NCBI GenBank assembly: GCA_022795735.1
Contig: JAAWHG010000001.1
Location: forward strand, 62,001-126,000
Direction of reading: 5' to 3'
From: Oscillospiraceae bacterium
GTDB lineage: Bacteria; Bacillota; Clostridia; Oscillospirales; Oscillospiraceae
Length of the DNA stretch: 64,000 nucleotides
Of the stretch, positions 52,955-60,512 are shown piece after piece. The notes under the pieces were generated by a model. It did no database searches. It was not told the origin of the DNA and saw only the letters and a program-made list of their open reading frames with translations. Numbering within the stretch: the first letter of the stretch is position 1; each line of letters begins with the position of its first letter. The translations under genes and the position numbers were made by a program.

Positions 52955-54352
52955 CTATCCAATCAAAACTTTCGTTTCCGCATATTGGAAGCGTTCCTCC
53001 GCCGGGTCGCCGAGCAGGAATCCGAAGCTGATCGTCATAACCCCCACGCGTCCAAAAAACATAAAGACAATCAGCAGCAGCCGGGAAGCCGTCCCCACCA
53101 ACGGCGTAAGGCCGGTACTCAGCCCCGCCGTGCCGAGGGCGGACGCCGTCTCATACAGGCAGTCCAGGAAGGGCAGGCCGTTCGCCGCGCTGAGGAACAT
53201 GCCGCCAAAAAAGGAAAGCATCAGCATCAGGCCCATGACCGTCATAGCCTGCCGGATTTGATCGCCGCTGATGCTGCGGCCAAAAATGGTCAGCCTTGAC
53301 CGCCCCCGCGCCGCGCTGAGCACAGAGAGGAACAGGATCCCCACCGTAACCGTTTTAATACCGCCCGCCGTGGAACCGGCTGAGCCTCCAATGAGCATCA
53401 AAAGCGTGGACAACGCCTTGGAGGATTCGGTCAGCGCCCCCTGATCCAGCGCCGCAAAGCCGGCGGTCCGGCAAGTGGCAGACTGAAACGCGGCGGCCAG
53501 CAGCTTGTCCCCTGCGGAGAAGCCGCCAATCGTATCCCCGTTGTCCCACTCCAGACAGGCAAATAACACCGTCCCGCCCACCAGGAGAACAACTGTAATC
53601 ACCAGTACCAGCTTGGTATGAACCGAGAAGCGCCCCCCACGAAACCGCTTCCCCAATTCGGTCCAGACATAGAAGCCCAGACCGCCGATCACAATCAGCG
53701 CAATAATCGTCAGATTTACCACCGGGTCACGGACGAACAGCCCCAAACTGCTCCCAGGCTGCAGCTCCCCGAAAATATCAAACCCAGCGTTGCAGAAAGC
53801 GGAAATGGAGTGGAAAACGCCCCACTTGACCGCCCTGGACCAGCCGTACTCCGGCCAAAAACGCAGCGCCAGAATCAGCGCGCCCGCCAACTCGATAACC
53901 GCCGTCCAGATCAGAACGGTCCGTACCAGCTTGACCACACCGTCCACATCGTTTAGACTGAAGCCCTGCGCCATAATAAGCCGCTGCTTGAGTCCGATTT
54001 TCCGATGCAGAAGGAAAAAAAAGACCGAGATCATCGACATGAACCCCAGACCGCCCACCTGAATCAGGCAGATAATCACCACCTGCCCAAAGGACGACCA
54101 TTGAACATAGGTATCGGCCAAAACCAGCCCGGTCACACATGTAGACGAGGTGGCGGTAAACAGGGCGGTCAAAAAGCCGGCGCTCTCACCGCTTCTGGAC
54201 GCGACCGGCAGGGTCAGCAGCACCGCACCCAGCAAGATCAGGCCCAAAAATGTCAGTACAATCATCTGCTCCGGCCGCAGCTTGCGGGAGTATTTGGCGC
54301 GGCGAAGCAGGAAGGTATAAATCCACTTTCTCAAGGGAAGCCTCCATCGCAT
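52955..54352 (-). CDS. Potassium uptake membrane subunit (TrkH/KtrB family)
   Basis: The 465-residue membrane protein contains the four M1-P-M2 repeats of K+ channels of this class. Selectivity-filter-like segments include TATSSTCVTGL, SISAFCNAGFD, SATCRTAGFAA and SALGTAGLSTG. Together with the following RCK protein it forms a KtrAB-like K+ uptake system. It heads a long same-strand run down to rnc, with a sigma-A promoter just upstream. Confidence 0.94.
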   Translation of the reverse strand: MRWRLPLRKWIYTFLLRRAKYSRKLRPEQMIVLTFLGLILLGAVLLTLPVASRSGESAGFLTALFTATSSTCVTGLVLADTYVQWSSFGQVVIICLIQVGGLGFMSMISVFFFLLHRKIGLKQRLIMAQGFSLNDVDGVVKLVRTVLIWTAVIELAGALILALRFWPEYGWSRAVKWGVFHSISAFCNAGFDIFGELQPGSSLGLFVRDPVVNLTIIALIVIGGLGFYVWTELGKRFRGGRFSVHTKLVLVITVVLLVGGTVLFACLEWDNGDTIGGFSAGDKLLAAAFQSATCRTAGFAALDQGALTESSKALSTLLMLIGGSAGSTAGGIKTVTVGILFLSVLSAARGRSRLTIFGRSISGDQIRQAMTVMGLMLMLSFFGGMFLSAANGLPFLDCLYETASALGTAGLSTGLTPLVGTASRLLLIVFMFFGRVGVMTISFGFLLGDPAEERFQYAETKVLIG

Positions 54353-54372
54353 ACATAAACAGTCTTTCCCGG

Positions 54373-54401
54373 ATTATAACAGGTTTTTCCTGTCAATGCA
54401 A
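54373..54401 (-). promoter_or_regulatory. Extended -10 promoter of the trkH-to-rnc gene run
   Basis: On the minus strand TTGCAT (54396-54401), a 17-nt spacer ending in TG-T, and TATAAT (54373-54378) lie 21 nt before the trkH start. The very short leader fits direct initiation. A TTGACA also occurs, but at only 12 nt from the -10. Confidence 0.75.
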
Positions 54402-54403
54402 GA

Positions 54404-54432
54404 GCATATCTAATGAAGGGGACGCATAGCGT
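54404..54432 (+). promoter_or_regulatory. Possible sigma-E-like promoter of the unknown gene at 54453
   Basis: GCATATC (54404-54410), a 14-nt spacer and CATAGCGT (54425-54432) resemble the mother-cell sigma-E consensus KMATATT then CATACAAT. No good sigma-A alternative is seen. If real, the gene would be sporulation-induced. Confidence 0.4.
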
Positions 54433-54452
54433 ATTGTAAGGAGGCGTATGGA

Positions 54453-54923
54453 ATGGATAAGGAATGGACTTTTGGACTGGAATACGAAGGAGAGCCCTGC
54501 GGCAAGGCCCGCGTCTGTCAAAAGGGGCTCTATATGACGGTAGACTGTGACTGTTCCCCTGTAACCGATCAAGTGGTGCGGGTCTATCTTCCGACCGAGG
54601 GCGAACCCTGTTGCCTGGGCGTCCTTGCCCCGGAGGACCGGCGGCTCCGTCTCAAACGGCAATTCCCGGCCTCGCGTTTTCCAAAACCGCCCTTCGGAAC
54701 GGCGGTTGTCTCACAGACCGGCGAGCTCTGGAGTCCCTGGTCCGGCAGCGCCTGCGGGGTCGAAATTACCGGCGCGCTCTCCAAAAAAGAGGGCGGCGTG
54801 CAGATTGTGGCGCTTCCCTGGTCGGCCGGAGAACCTTTTGCCTGGATGTCTCTTGCCCTCCGCTGTACCCCCCGAAAGATTGGGGAAAAGCAATATCTGA
54901 CCCTCCCGCTGCGAGAGGGCTAA
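54453..54923 (+). CDS. Conserved-looking hypothetical protein
   Basis: The 156-residue protein lacks a signal peptide and membrane spans. It has several Cys (VDCDCSPV, EPCCLGVLAP) and a beta-rich pattern: FGLEYEGEPCGKARVCQKGL, DQVVRVYLPTEGEPCCLGVL and FPKPPFGTAVV. I do not recognise a family. It has a strong AAGGAGG ribosome site and a terminator overlapping its stop codon, so it is very likely a real single-gene unit. Its possible sigma-E-like promoter suggests a sporulation role, which is inference only. Confidence 0.75.
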   Translation: MDKEWTFGLEYEGEPCGKARVCQKGLYMTVDCDCSPVTDQVVRVYLPTEGEPCCLGVLAPEDRRLRLKRQFPASRFPKPPFGTAVVSQTGELWSPWSGSACGVEITGALSKKEGGVQIVALPWSAGEPFAWMSLALRCTPRKIGEKQYLTLPLREG

Positions 54924-54971
54924 AACAAAGCATAGGCGGACAGCGGCGTCCGCCTATGCTTTGTTTTAGCC
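54918..54971. terminator. Perfect 24-bp terminator hairpin overlapping the stop codon
   Basis: Arms 54918-54941 and 54948-54971 are exact complements around a 6-nt loop. The left arm contains the TAA stop of the preceding gene. TTGTTTTA in the right arm and AAAACAA in the left can provide the U-rich side in either direction. Confidence 0.8.
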
Positions 54972-55005
54972 GGTCGTATCCCCTTGCTGACATCCATTAT
55001 GTATG

Positions 55006-55042
55006 AGGATTATTATCCTTTATATTAAGGGAATATTATCCC
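55006..55042. repeat. Two tandem near-palindromes sharing TATTATCC
   Basis: AGGATTATTATCCT (55006-55019) and GGGAATATTATCCC (55029-55042) are imperfect dyads whose centres are 23 bp apart, about two helical turns. Such spacing fits a pair of sites for one dimeric regulator. They lie about 110 nt upstream of the trpS -35 element. Confidence 0.5.
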
Positions 55043-55153
55043 CATGCGCAGACCGTTGTGACCTTGGACAGCTTGCTTTGTACCGGCCTCTTTCTTTACA
55101 GATATGCACAAAAATCAACAGCCGCAGTCTTTCCCGATTTTTATGATTTTTCA

Positions 55154-55182
55154 TTGAATTTTTTCCATCCATATGGTATGAT
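55154..55182 (+). promoter_or_regulatory. Sigma-A promoter of trpS
   Basis: TTGAAT (55154-55159), a 17-nt spacer and TATGAT (55177-55182) precede trpS by about 90 nt. Confidence 0.7.
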
Positions 55183-55272
55183 ACTGAGATAAAGTGGAAG
55201 TGTGTTTATCGGTCTGTCATTTCCCCAAGCGGCAGACAGAACTGGTCACGCTGAAAGAGAGGGAAAACCACC

Positions 55273-56268
55273 ATGGAAGAAAAGAAAAAACGCATTTTTT
55301 CAGGAATCCAGCCCAGCGGCGATTTGACCCTGGGTTCATATATGGGCGCGATCAAGAATTGGGTCGCGCTACAAGACGAGTACGATTGCCTTTACTGCAT
55401 CGTGGACATGCACGCCATTACCGTCCGCCAGGTCCCCGCTGATTTACGGAAACGGAGTCTGGAGCAGTTGGCCCAGTACATTGCCTGCGGCCTCGATCCG
55501 GACAAAAACATCATGTTTATCCAGTCCCATGTCCCGCAGCACGCCGAGCTCTCCTGGGTCCTGGGCTGCTACACTCAGTTTGGCGAACTCAGCCGCATGA
55601 CCCAGTTTAAGGATAAATCCCAGAAACACGCGGACAATATTACCGCCGGCCTCTTCACCTATCCGGTGCTGATGGCCGCCGACATTCTGCTCTATCAGGC
55701 CGATCTGGTCCCGGTGGGGCAGGATCAGAAGCAGCACGTCGAGCTGTGCCGCGATATCGCCCAGCGCTTCAACGGCGTCTATTCAGACACCTTTACCCTG
55801 CCCGAGCCCTTCATTCCCAAGATGGGCGCGCGTATCATGAGTCTGGGCGATCCGTCCAGCAAGATGAGCAAATCCGACCCGGAGGGCTGCGTCTACCTGA
55901 TGGATTCGCCCGACGCCGTTGCCAGAAAGTTTAAGCGGGCCGTCACCGACTGTGAAACGGCAGTTCGCTTTGACCCGGAGCAAAAGCCCGGGGTCTCCAA
56001 CCTGTTAACCATTTACTGCGCCGCCACCGGCAAAACCCTTGCCGAGACTGAGTCCGCCTTTGCAGGTCAGGGCTACGGCGTTTTCAAGCCTGCGGTGGGC
56101 GACGCGGTCATTGAGCTGCTCCGCCCCATCCGTGAGGAGGCCACCCGCCTGCTTGGCGATAAGGCCTATCTGGAGAGCGTCTACCGTGCCGGCGCGGAAC
56201 GCGCGGCCAGACTCGCCGAAAAGACGCTCCGCAAGGTCTACAAAAAGGTTGGCTTTGTGGCAAAATAG
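55273..56268 (+). CDS. trpS: Tryptophanyl-tRNA synthetase
   Basis: The 331-residue class I synthetase has the HIGH-like region GIQPSGDLTLGSYMGAIKNW, the substrate region YPVLMAADILLYQADLVPVG, and KMSKSD near residue 196. Length is normal for bacterial TrpRS. It charges tRNA-Trp. GAGAGGGA lies before the ATG. It is followed at 26 nt by the cell-wall transferase gene, probably in one transcript. Confidence 0.97.
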   Translation: MEEKKKRIFSGIQPSGDLTLGSYMGAIKNWVALQDEYDCLYCIVDMHAITVRQVPADLRKRSLEQLAQYIACGLDPDKNIMFIQSHVPQHAELSWVLGCYTQFGELSRMTQFKDKSQKHADNITAGLFTYPVLMAADILLYQADLVPVGQDQKQHVELCRDIAQRFNGVYSDTFTLPEPFIPKMGARIMSLGDPSSKMSKSDPEGCVYLMDSPDAVARKFKRAVTDCETAVRFDPEQKPGVSNLLTIYCAATGKTLAETESAFAGQGYGVFKPAVGDAVIELLRPIREEATRLLGDKAYLESVYRAGAERAARLAEKTLRKVYKKVGFVAK

Positions 56269-56294
56269 CAGACACAGAGAGAGGAAATTCCGTC

Positions 56295-57515
56295 ATGCAA
56301 GGTGATTTCAGCCTGGTCTTCAGCATTCTGTTCTCCCTCCTGGCGGCGGCGGTGCTCAGCTTCGGAGCCACGCCGCTGGTCAAGCGGGCCGCCTTTAAGT
56401 TGGGCGCCATCGACGTGCCCAAGGACGGCCGGCGAATGCACGATCACCCCATCCCCCGCCTGGGCGGCCTCGCCATTTTTCTGGGTTTCATGCTCAGCGC
56501 CCTGCTCTTCGCGGAAATGGAGCGTCCGGTGCGCGGGCTGCTGATCGGCGCGGTTATCATCGTCATTCTGGGCGTGCTGGACGACATTATGACCCTCCGC
56601 GCCCTCCCCAAGTTTATCGTGCAGATTGGGGCGGCGTGGATCGCCGTCCACCACGGCAATGTGATTCAGTACCTTTCCAACCCGATTCTCACCAGCACCG
56701 AACGCTTTATCGACTTGGGAAGCCTCGCCGTCCCCGTGACCATTCTCTGGATTGTCGCCATCACCAACGCCGTCAATTTTATCGACGGCCTGGACGGCTT
56801 GGCGGTGGGCGTTTCGGCCATCTCCAGCGCCACCTTGCTGGTCACCGCCATTCTGGTCTCTGAGGGCAATGTGGCTGTCATCATGGCCGCCCTGCTGGGC
56901 GCCTGCCTCGGTTTTATCCCCTACAATATGAACCCCGCAAAGATATTTATGGGAGACAGCGGCTCCACTTTTTTGGGCTATGTGCTGGCCGTAGTTTCCA
57001 TCCAGGGGTTGTTTAAGCTCTACGCGATTATATCGTTCGCGGTGCCCTTTCTGATTTTGGGCCTGCCTATCTTCGACATCTGCTTTGCCATCCTCCGCCG
57101 CCTCGCCCGCGGCGAGAATCCCATGCACGCCGACCGAGGGCATGTCCACCACCGGCTGATCGACATGGGCTTCAATCAGAAACAGGCCGTAGCCATCTCC
57201 TATATCATGACCGCTATTCTGGGCCTGTCCGCCGTGGTGCTGACCTCGTCGGGAGCGCTGCGGGCACTGTTCCTGATCGGCGCGGTCTTTGTGGTCGGAG
57301 CCATCGGCCTGCGTCTCATCTTTTCCGGCCACGGAGAGGAACGTCATGAGGGGCCCATGGTAGAAGATTCGTCCCACACAGAGCGGCTCAAGGCTTGGGA
57401 GCCGCGGCGGGCCAAAACAGAAGAACTCCCCAAAGAAACACAAACCGTGGAGCAACCCTCTGAAGAAGCAGAAACGTTGGAAAACGGAGAGGAGGACAAC
57501 GATGCGGAAGTTTAA
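56295..57515 (+). CDS. Undecaprenyl-phosphate GlcNAc-1-phosphate transferase (TagO/WecA family)
   Basis: The 406-residue membrane protein has about 10 to 11 spans and the MraY/WecA pattern: DGRRMHDHPIPRLGG, the catalytic acidic motifs DDIMTLRA and NFIDGLDGLAVG, and MGDSGSTFLGY. The cytoplasmic HADRGHVHHRL loop is typical of the WecA/TagO branch. It links GlcNAc-1-P to undecaprenyl phosphate, the first step of teichoic acid or other secondary wall polymers. The last 60 residues form a charged, Glu-rich tail not found in most relatives. Its stop overlaps the epimerase gene by 14 nt. Confidence 0.93.
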   Translation: MQGDFSLVFSILFSLLAAAVLSFGATPLVKRAAFKLGAIDVPKDGRRMHDHPIPRLGGLAIFLGFMLSALLFAEMERPVRGLLIGAVIIVILGVLDDIMTLRALPKFIVQIGAAWIAVHHGNVIQYLSNPILTSTERFIDLGSLAVPVTILWIVAITNAVNFIDGLDGLAVGVSAISSATLLVTAILVSEGNVAVIMAALLGACLGFIPYNMNPAKIFMGDSGSTFLGYVLAVVSIQGLFKLYAIISFAVPFLILGLPIFDICFAILRRLARGENPMHADRGHVHHRLIDMGFNQKQAVAISYIMTAILGLSAVVLTSSGALRALFLIGAVFVVGAIGLRLIFSGHGEERHEGPMVEDSSHTERLKAWEPRRAKTEELPKETQTVEQPSEEAETLENGEEDNDAEV

Positions 57516-58650
57516 AGTTATGTCGGTATTTGGAACGAGGCCGGAGGCCATCAAAATGGCCCCCCTTGTGCGGGAACTGGCCGCCCGCCCACAGATTGAA
57601 AGTCTCTGCTGCGTAACCGGCCAGCACCGGGAGATGCTGCGCTCGGTCATGGAAACCTTCCAGTTGCAGGCAAACTACGATCTGGACATCATGGAGCCGC
57701 AACAGACCCTCACCAGTATCACCACCAAAACCATTCAAGGCATGGACAACGTGTTGGAGCAATGCTCTCCCGACCTGATTCTGGTGCATGGCGACACCTC
57801 CACCACCTTTGCCGGGGCTTTGTCCGCCTTTTACCACAAGATTCCCGTCGGCCATGTCGAGGCCGGACTGCGTACCTATGACAAATACTCTCCCTACCCC
57901 GAGGAAATGAACCGCGTGCTGGTCAGCGATATGGCCGACCTTCATTTCGCGCCCACCAAAACCAACGCCGAAAACCTCCGCCGGGAGGCCATTCGGGGCC
58001 GCATTTTTGTCACCGGCAACACCGCCATCGACGCGATGAGAACCACGGTGCGTAGCGACTACCGTTTTACCACCGATATCCTGAACCGGCTGGATTTCCG
58101 CACCCGGCGGGTCATCGCCCTCACCTGCCACCGGCGTGAGAACTATGGCCGCCCTATGGAGAACATCATGCGGGCCATCCGCGACCTCATCTCCAACCGC
58201 CCCGACGTGGAAGTGGTCTATCCGGTACATCTGAGTCCTCGTGTTCGCGAGTGCGCCTTCAGCATTTTGGGCCACGTGGAACGGGTCCATTTGATTGACC
58301 CGGTGAACGTCGAGGAGATGCACAACCTCATGGCCCGCTGTTATATGGTGATGACCGACTCCGGCGGCCTTCAAGAGGAGGCCCCCGCCTTGGGCAGGCC
58401 CGTGCTGGTACTGCGCCGGGAGACCGAACGGCCCGAGGCGGTGGCGGCCGGTACGGCGCGGCTGGCCGGCGTGGAGCGCAGTAAAATTGTCGCCATGTCC
58501 AGCGAGCTGTTGGACGATCCCCGCGCCTATGCCAAAATGGCGCACGCCGTCAACCCCTATGGAGACGGCCATGCCTGCCAGAGAATTGCGCAGGCCATTG
58601 AATGGCACTTCGGCCTCTCTCAGACCATGCCGGAGGATTTTTCACCTTAG
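57502..58650 (+). CDS. wecB: UDP-N-acetylglucosamine 2-epimerase
   Basis: The 382-residue protein has the epimerase pattern: VFGTRPEAIKMAPLV, VTGQHREML, LVHGDTSTTFAGAL, GHVEAGLRTYDKYSPYPEE, NTAIDA, LTCHRRENYG and MTDSGGLQEEAPALG. It converts UDP-GlcNAc to UDP-ManNAc, a precursor of linkage units and wall polymers. AGGAGG lies 6 nt before the ATG, inside the preceding TagO-type gene. The pair would supply lipid-linked GlcNAc and UDP-ManNAc for wall polymer synthesis. Confidence 0.95.
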   Translation: MRKFKVMSVFGTRPEAIKMAPLVRELAARPQIESLCCVTGQHREMLRSVMETFQLQANYDLDIMEPQQTLTSITTKTIQGMDNVLEQCSPDLILVHGDTSTTFAGALSAFYHKIPVGHVEAGLRTYDKYSPYPEEMNRVLVSDMADLHFAPTKTNAENLRREAIRGRIFVTGNTAIDAMRTTVRSDYRFTTDILNRLDFRTRRVIALTCHRRENYGRPMENIMRAIRDLISNRPDVEVVYPVHLSPRVRECAFSILGHVERVHLIDPVNVEEMHNLMARCYMVMTDSGGLQEEAPALGRPVLVLRRETERPEAVAAGTARLAGVERSKIVAMSSELLDDPRAYAKMAHAVNPYGDGHACQRIAQAIEWHFGLSQTMPEDFSP

Positions 58651-58683
58651 TTTTCAACGACCGCAGCCATCGGGGGTGAGCAC

Positions 58684-59439
58684 ATGGGCAGGAAAAAGGG
58701 TCGTCTCCGCATGATTGGTATCGTCACGGCGGCGGTCCTCCTAGTATCCGGACTGCTGCTTGCCGCAGTGCTGTCCACCATCCGCAGCGGAATGCGCAGC
58801 ACCATCATCCTCCCGGACGGTCCTCTGCCCGCCCCCCCTGAGCAGGAGGGCGCGCCGGTGGGGGACCTGTTCATTGAGGTAGAGCGGGAGAACATTCAAC
58901 GTATTCTCTCCGCCATGCAGCGGCCGGAGCGCTATCATCAGGTTTTGACGGTCACCCGCTTCTGGCATGGCGGCTCTTCTTCCAGAACGGTGGAAATCTA
59001 CCGCAGCGGCGAGCTGGCCTTTGCCACCATCTCAGGCGAAGGCCGTGACCGCAGCCTTCTCACCGACGGCGCCGCCGTCTGGCTTTGGTATTCGGACGAG
59101 AACCAGGTCCGCACCCTCTCCCCCGACCCGTCCGTCACCTTCGACGATCTGACCGGTATCCCCACCTATGAGGCCGTCGCCGCCCTGCCCCTTGATTCCA
59201 TCGCCGAAGCGGGCTTTGTAACCCTGGACGGGGCCAGTTGCCTCTATGTCTCGGCCCGCGGCGGCGCGTCCGAGGAACGCTATTGGGTGGACGCCTCCAC
59301 AAGCCTCCTCTGCCGCGCCAACGCGCTCGAAGGAGATCAGTTGACCTATCAGCTCCGCCAAAGTCTCTGGGAGGTCCCCGACGAGGGGGCGCTCCAGGAC
59401 GTCTTCCGCCTTCCCGACGGGACCAAAATTGGAAGCTAA
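58684..59439 (+). CDS. Membrane-anchored extracytoplasmic protein of unknown function
   Basis: The 251-residue protein has a basic start, one membrane span near residues 10-33 (GIVTAAVLLVSGLLLAAVLS) and a Pro-rich linker. A beta-rich domain follows (YHQVLTVTRFWHGGSSSRTV, DGAAVWLWYSDENQVRTLS, RYWVDASTSLLCRANALEGD). The repeated substrate-like strand pattern resembles LolA/LppX-type lipid-binding folds, but no motif proves it. GGGGGTGAG lies before the ATG, 33 nt after the epimerase gene. A wall or lipid role is inferred from context. Its stop overlaps the convergent small gene by 4 nt. Confidence 0.75.
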   Translation: MGRKKGRLRMIGIVTAAVLLVSGLLLAAVLSTIRSGMRSTIILPDGPLPAPPEQEGAPVGDLFIEVERENIQRILSAMQRPERYHQVLTVTRFWHGGSSSRTVEIYRSGELAFATISGEGRDRSLLTDGAAVWLWYSDENQVRTLSPDPSVTFDDLTGIPTYEAVAALPLDSIAEAGFVTLDGASCLYVSARGGASEERYWVDASTSLLCRANALEGDQLTYQLRQSLWEVPDEGALQDVFRLPDGTKIGS

Positions 59440-59678
59440 TGCAGAAGCAGATAAGCCGCCGCCGCCAAAACCGCGATCTTCGGGTCCTCCTCCCGCAGCA
59501 GCAGGAACAGAAGGGCCAGAATCAGCAGATCGTCCGGTTCCAGCCCCAGCGCCGACAGCCGGAGCGGGTCGGACCGGCTGGGTTGGGGACAGGCGCGAAC
59601 CGGCCTCTCCGGCGTCGTGGGTCCCACCGTCTGCCGGATATACCCTCCTTCCGCCGACGGGATGTAGCGGTTATACAT
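59436..59678 (-). CDS. Small hypothetical protein with Pro-rich middle and hydrophobic end
   Basis: The 80-residue protein starts MYNRYIPSAEGGYIRQTVGP, has a Pro/Arg-rich middle and ends in an acidic-hydrophobic segment, DDLLILALLFLLLREEDPKI then AVLAAAAYLLLH. The order (Tyr/Arg-rich start, variable Pro-rich linker, Leu-rich end with charged break) resembles small conserved Oscillospiraceae proteins of unknown role, recalled by pattern only. It overlaps the preceding minus-strand gene by 8 nt, and GGGGGAAG lies before the ATG. Confidence 0.65.
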   Translation of the reverse strand: MYNRYIPSAEGGYIRQTVGPTTPERPVRACPQPSRSDPLRLSALGLEPDDLLILALLFLLLREEDPKIAVLAAAAYLLLH

Positions 59679-59919
59679 GGGCTTCCCCCTCCTTCTCTTC
59701 CGATTCGCCGCGCAGAACAGCTCCCGCCATCCTCGCAAGGCGGAGCGCCCGTGCCGCCCGGTCCACCTTCTCCTGAAGGTCGGGCTCCAGCAGCGGGCGC
59801 AGCGCCTGGAGCAGCGCGGACTGCGCGTCGTCCGCCGGCCCGGCTTCCCGCGCCGCAGCCACCAATCCGGCCAGCTCGGCGGGGTCGCCAAGCAGCTTAT
59901 CCAAGGAAAACTCTTCCAT
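59671..59919 (-). CDS. Small hypothetical helical protein
   Basis: The 82-residue protein MEEFSLDKLLGDPAELAGLV... is Ala/Leu/Glu/Arg-rich and predicted all helical. It has no Cys, signal or membrane span. It forms a two-gene unit with the overlapping 80-residue gene. A purine-rich GGAGGCGG site lies 5 to 7 nt before the ATG at 59919. The pair is divergent from the phosphodiesterase gene. Function unknown. Confidence 0.65.
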   Translation of the reverse strand: MEEFSLDKLLGDPAELAGLVAAAREAGPADDAQSALLQALRPLLEPDLQEKVDRAARALRLARMAGAVLRGESEEKEGEAHV

Positions 59920-59973
59920 TGTCCGCCTCCTTCGGGCTTTCCAGTCCAAGCCCTTTCACAGAATTCAGGCTTA

Positions 59974-60002
59974 TTGACGGTATAAAACAGCCCCGCTATT
60001 AT
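59974..60002 (+). promoter_or_regulatory. Sigma-A promoter of the phosphodiesterase-coaX-his run
   Basis: TTGACG (59974-59979), a 17-nt spacer and TATTAT (59997-60002) lie 23 nt before the GTG start codon at 60026. Confidence 0.7.
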
Positions 60003-60025
60003 CCTATGCAGAGGAATGTGATTTT

Positions 60026-60499
60026 GTGACAAAACTATTGGTCCTTTCTGACTCCCACGGCGTGACCGGCACCATGCGCTCCGCAGTCGAACGCCAACAG
60101 CCAGACTACATTGTCCACCTCGGCGATTATGAACGGGACGCCAAGTGGCTGACCGCCGTTTTTCCAGACCTGCCGTTAATCTCCCTTCCGGGCAACTGCG
60201 ATCGGCCCATGCCAAATGTCATTCAGACCAAACTCCTGGACTTTGAAGGGGTCAAAATCTTTATGACCCACGGCCACCTCTACGACGTCAAGCACGGACT
60301 TTTAAAGCTCGAGCTGGCTGGTCGGGAGGCCGGCGCAAACATTGTTCTCTTTGGACACACGCACCAACAGCTCTGTGTGGAGAAGGACGGTCTGTGGCTG
60401 CTCAACCCCGGCTCCTGCGGCGAATGGTTCCCCAGCTGTGGCCTGGTTTCGCTCCAGAATGGAAGCGCCCAGTGTTCCCTGCTGGATTTGTCCAATTGA
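60026..60499 (+). CDS. YfcE/MJ0936-type metallophosphoesterase
   Basis: The 157-residue protein has the dinuclear metal ligands of this family: DSHG near residue 8, HLGDYERD near 33, GNCD near 57, MTHGHLYDV and GHTHQ near 110. Small enzymes of this type hydrolyse phosphodiesters; the natural substrate is uncertain. It starts with GTG; GAGGAATGTG lies before it. It is followed closely by coaX. Confidence 0.9.
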   Translation: MTKLLVLSDSHGVTGTMRSAVERQQPDYIVHLGDYERDAKWLTAVFPDLPLISLPGNCDRPMPNVIQTKLLDFEGVKIFMTHGHLYDVKHGLLKLELAGREAGANIVLFGHTHQQLCVEKDGLWLLNPGSCGEWFPSCGLVSLQNGSAQCSLLDLSN

Positions 60500-60512
60500 G
60501 GAGGGGTTCCGA

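Larger units (their letters stand above)
54972..55272 (+). other. Intergenic region before trpS
   Basis: The gap holds two tandem near-palindromes (55006-55019 and 55029-55042) and the trpS promoter (55154-55182). The leader of about 80 nt is too short for a T-box. No gene or known riboswitch is seen in the first 180 nt. Confidence 0.65.

Noticed and set aside
54972-55272. Possible T-box leader before trpS
   Set aside because: The promoter at 55154-55182 leaves a leader of about 80 nt, without a specifier loop or T-box sequence.
56238-57650. 470-codon minus-strand frame opposite the TagO-type gene
   Set aside because: His/Gly/Asp-rich shadow translation; the plus-strand gene has clear transmembrane and catalytic motifs.
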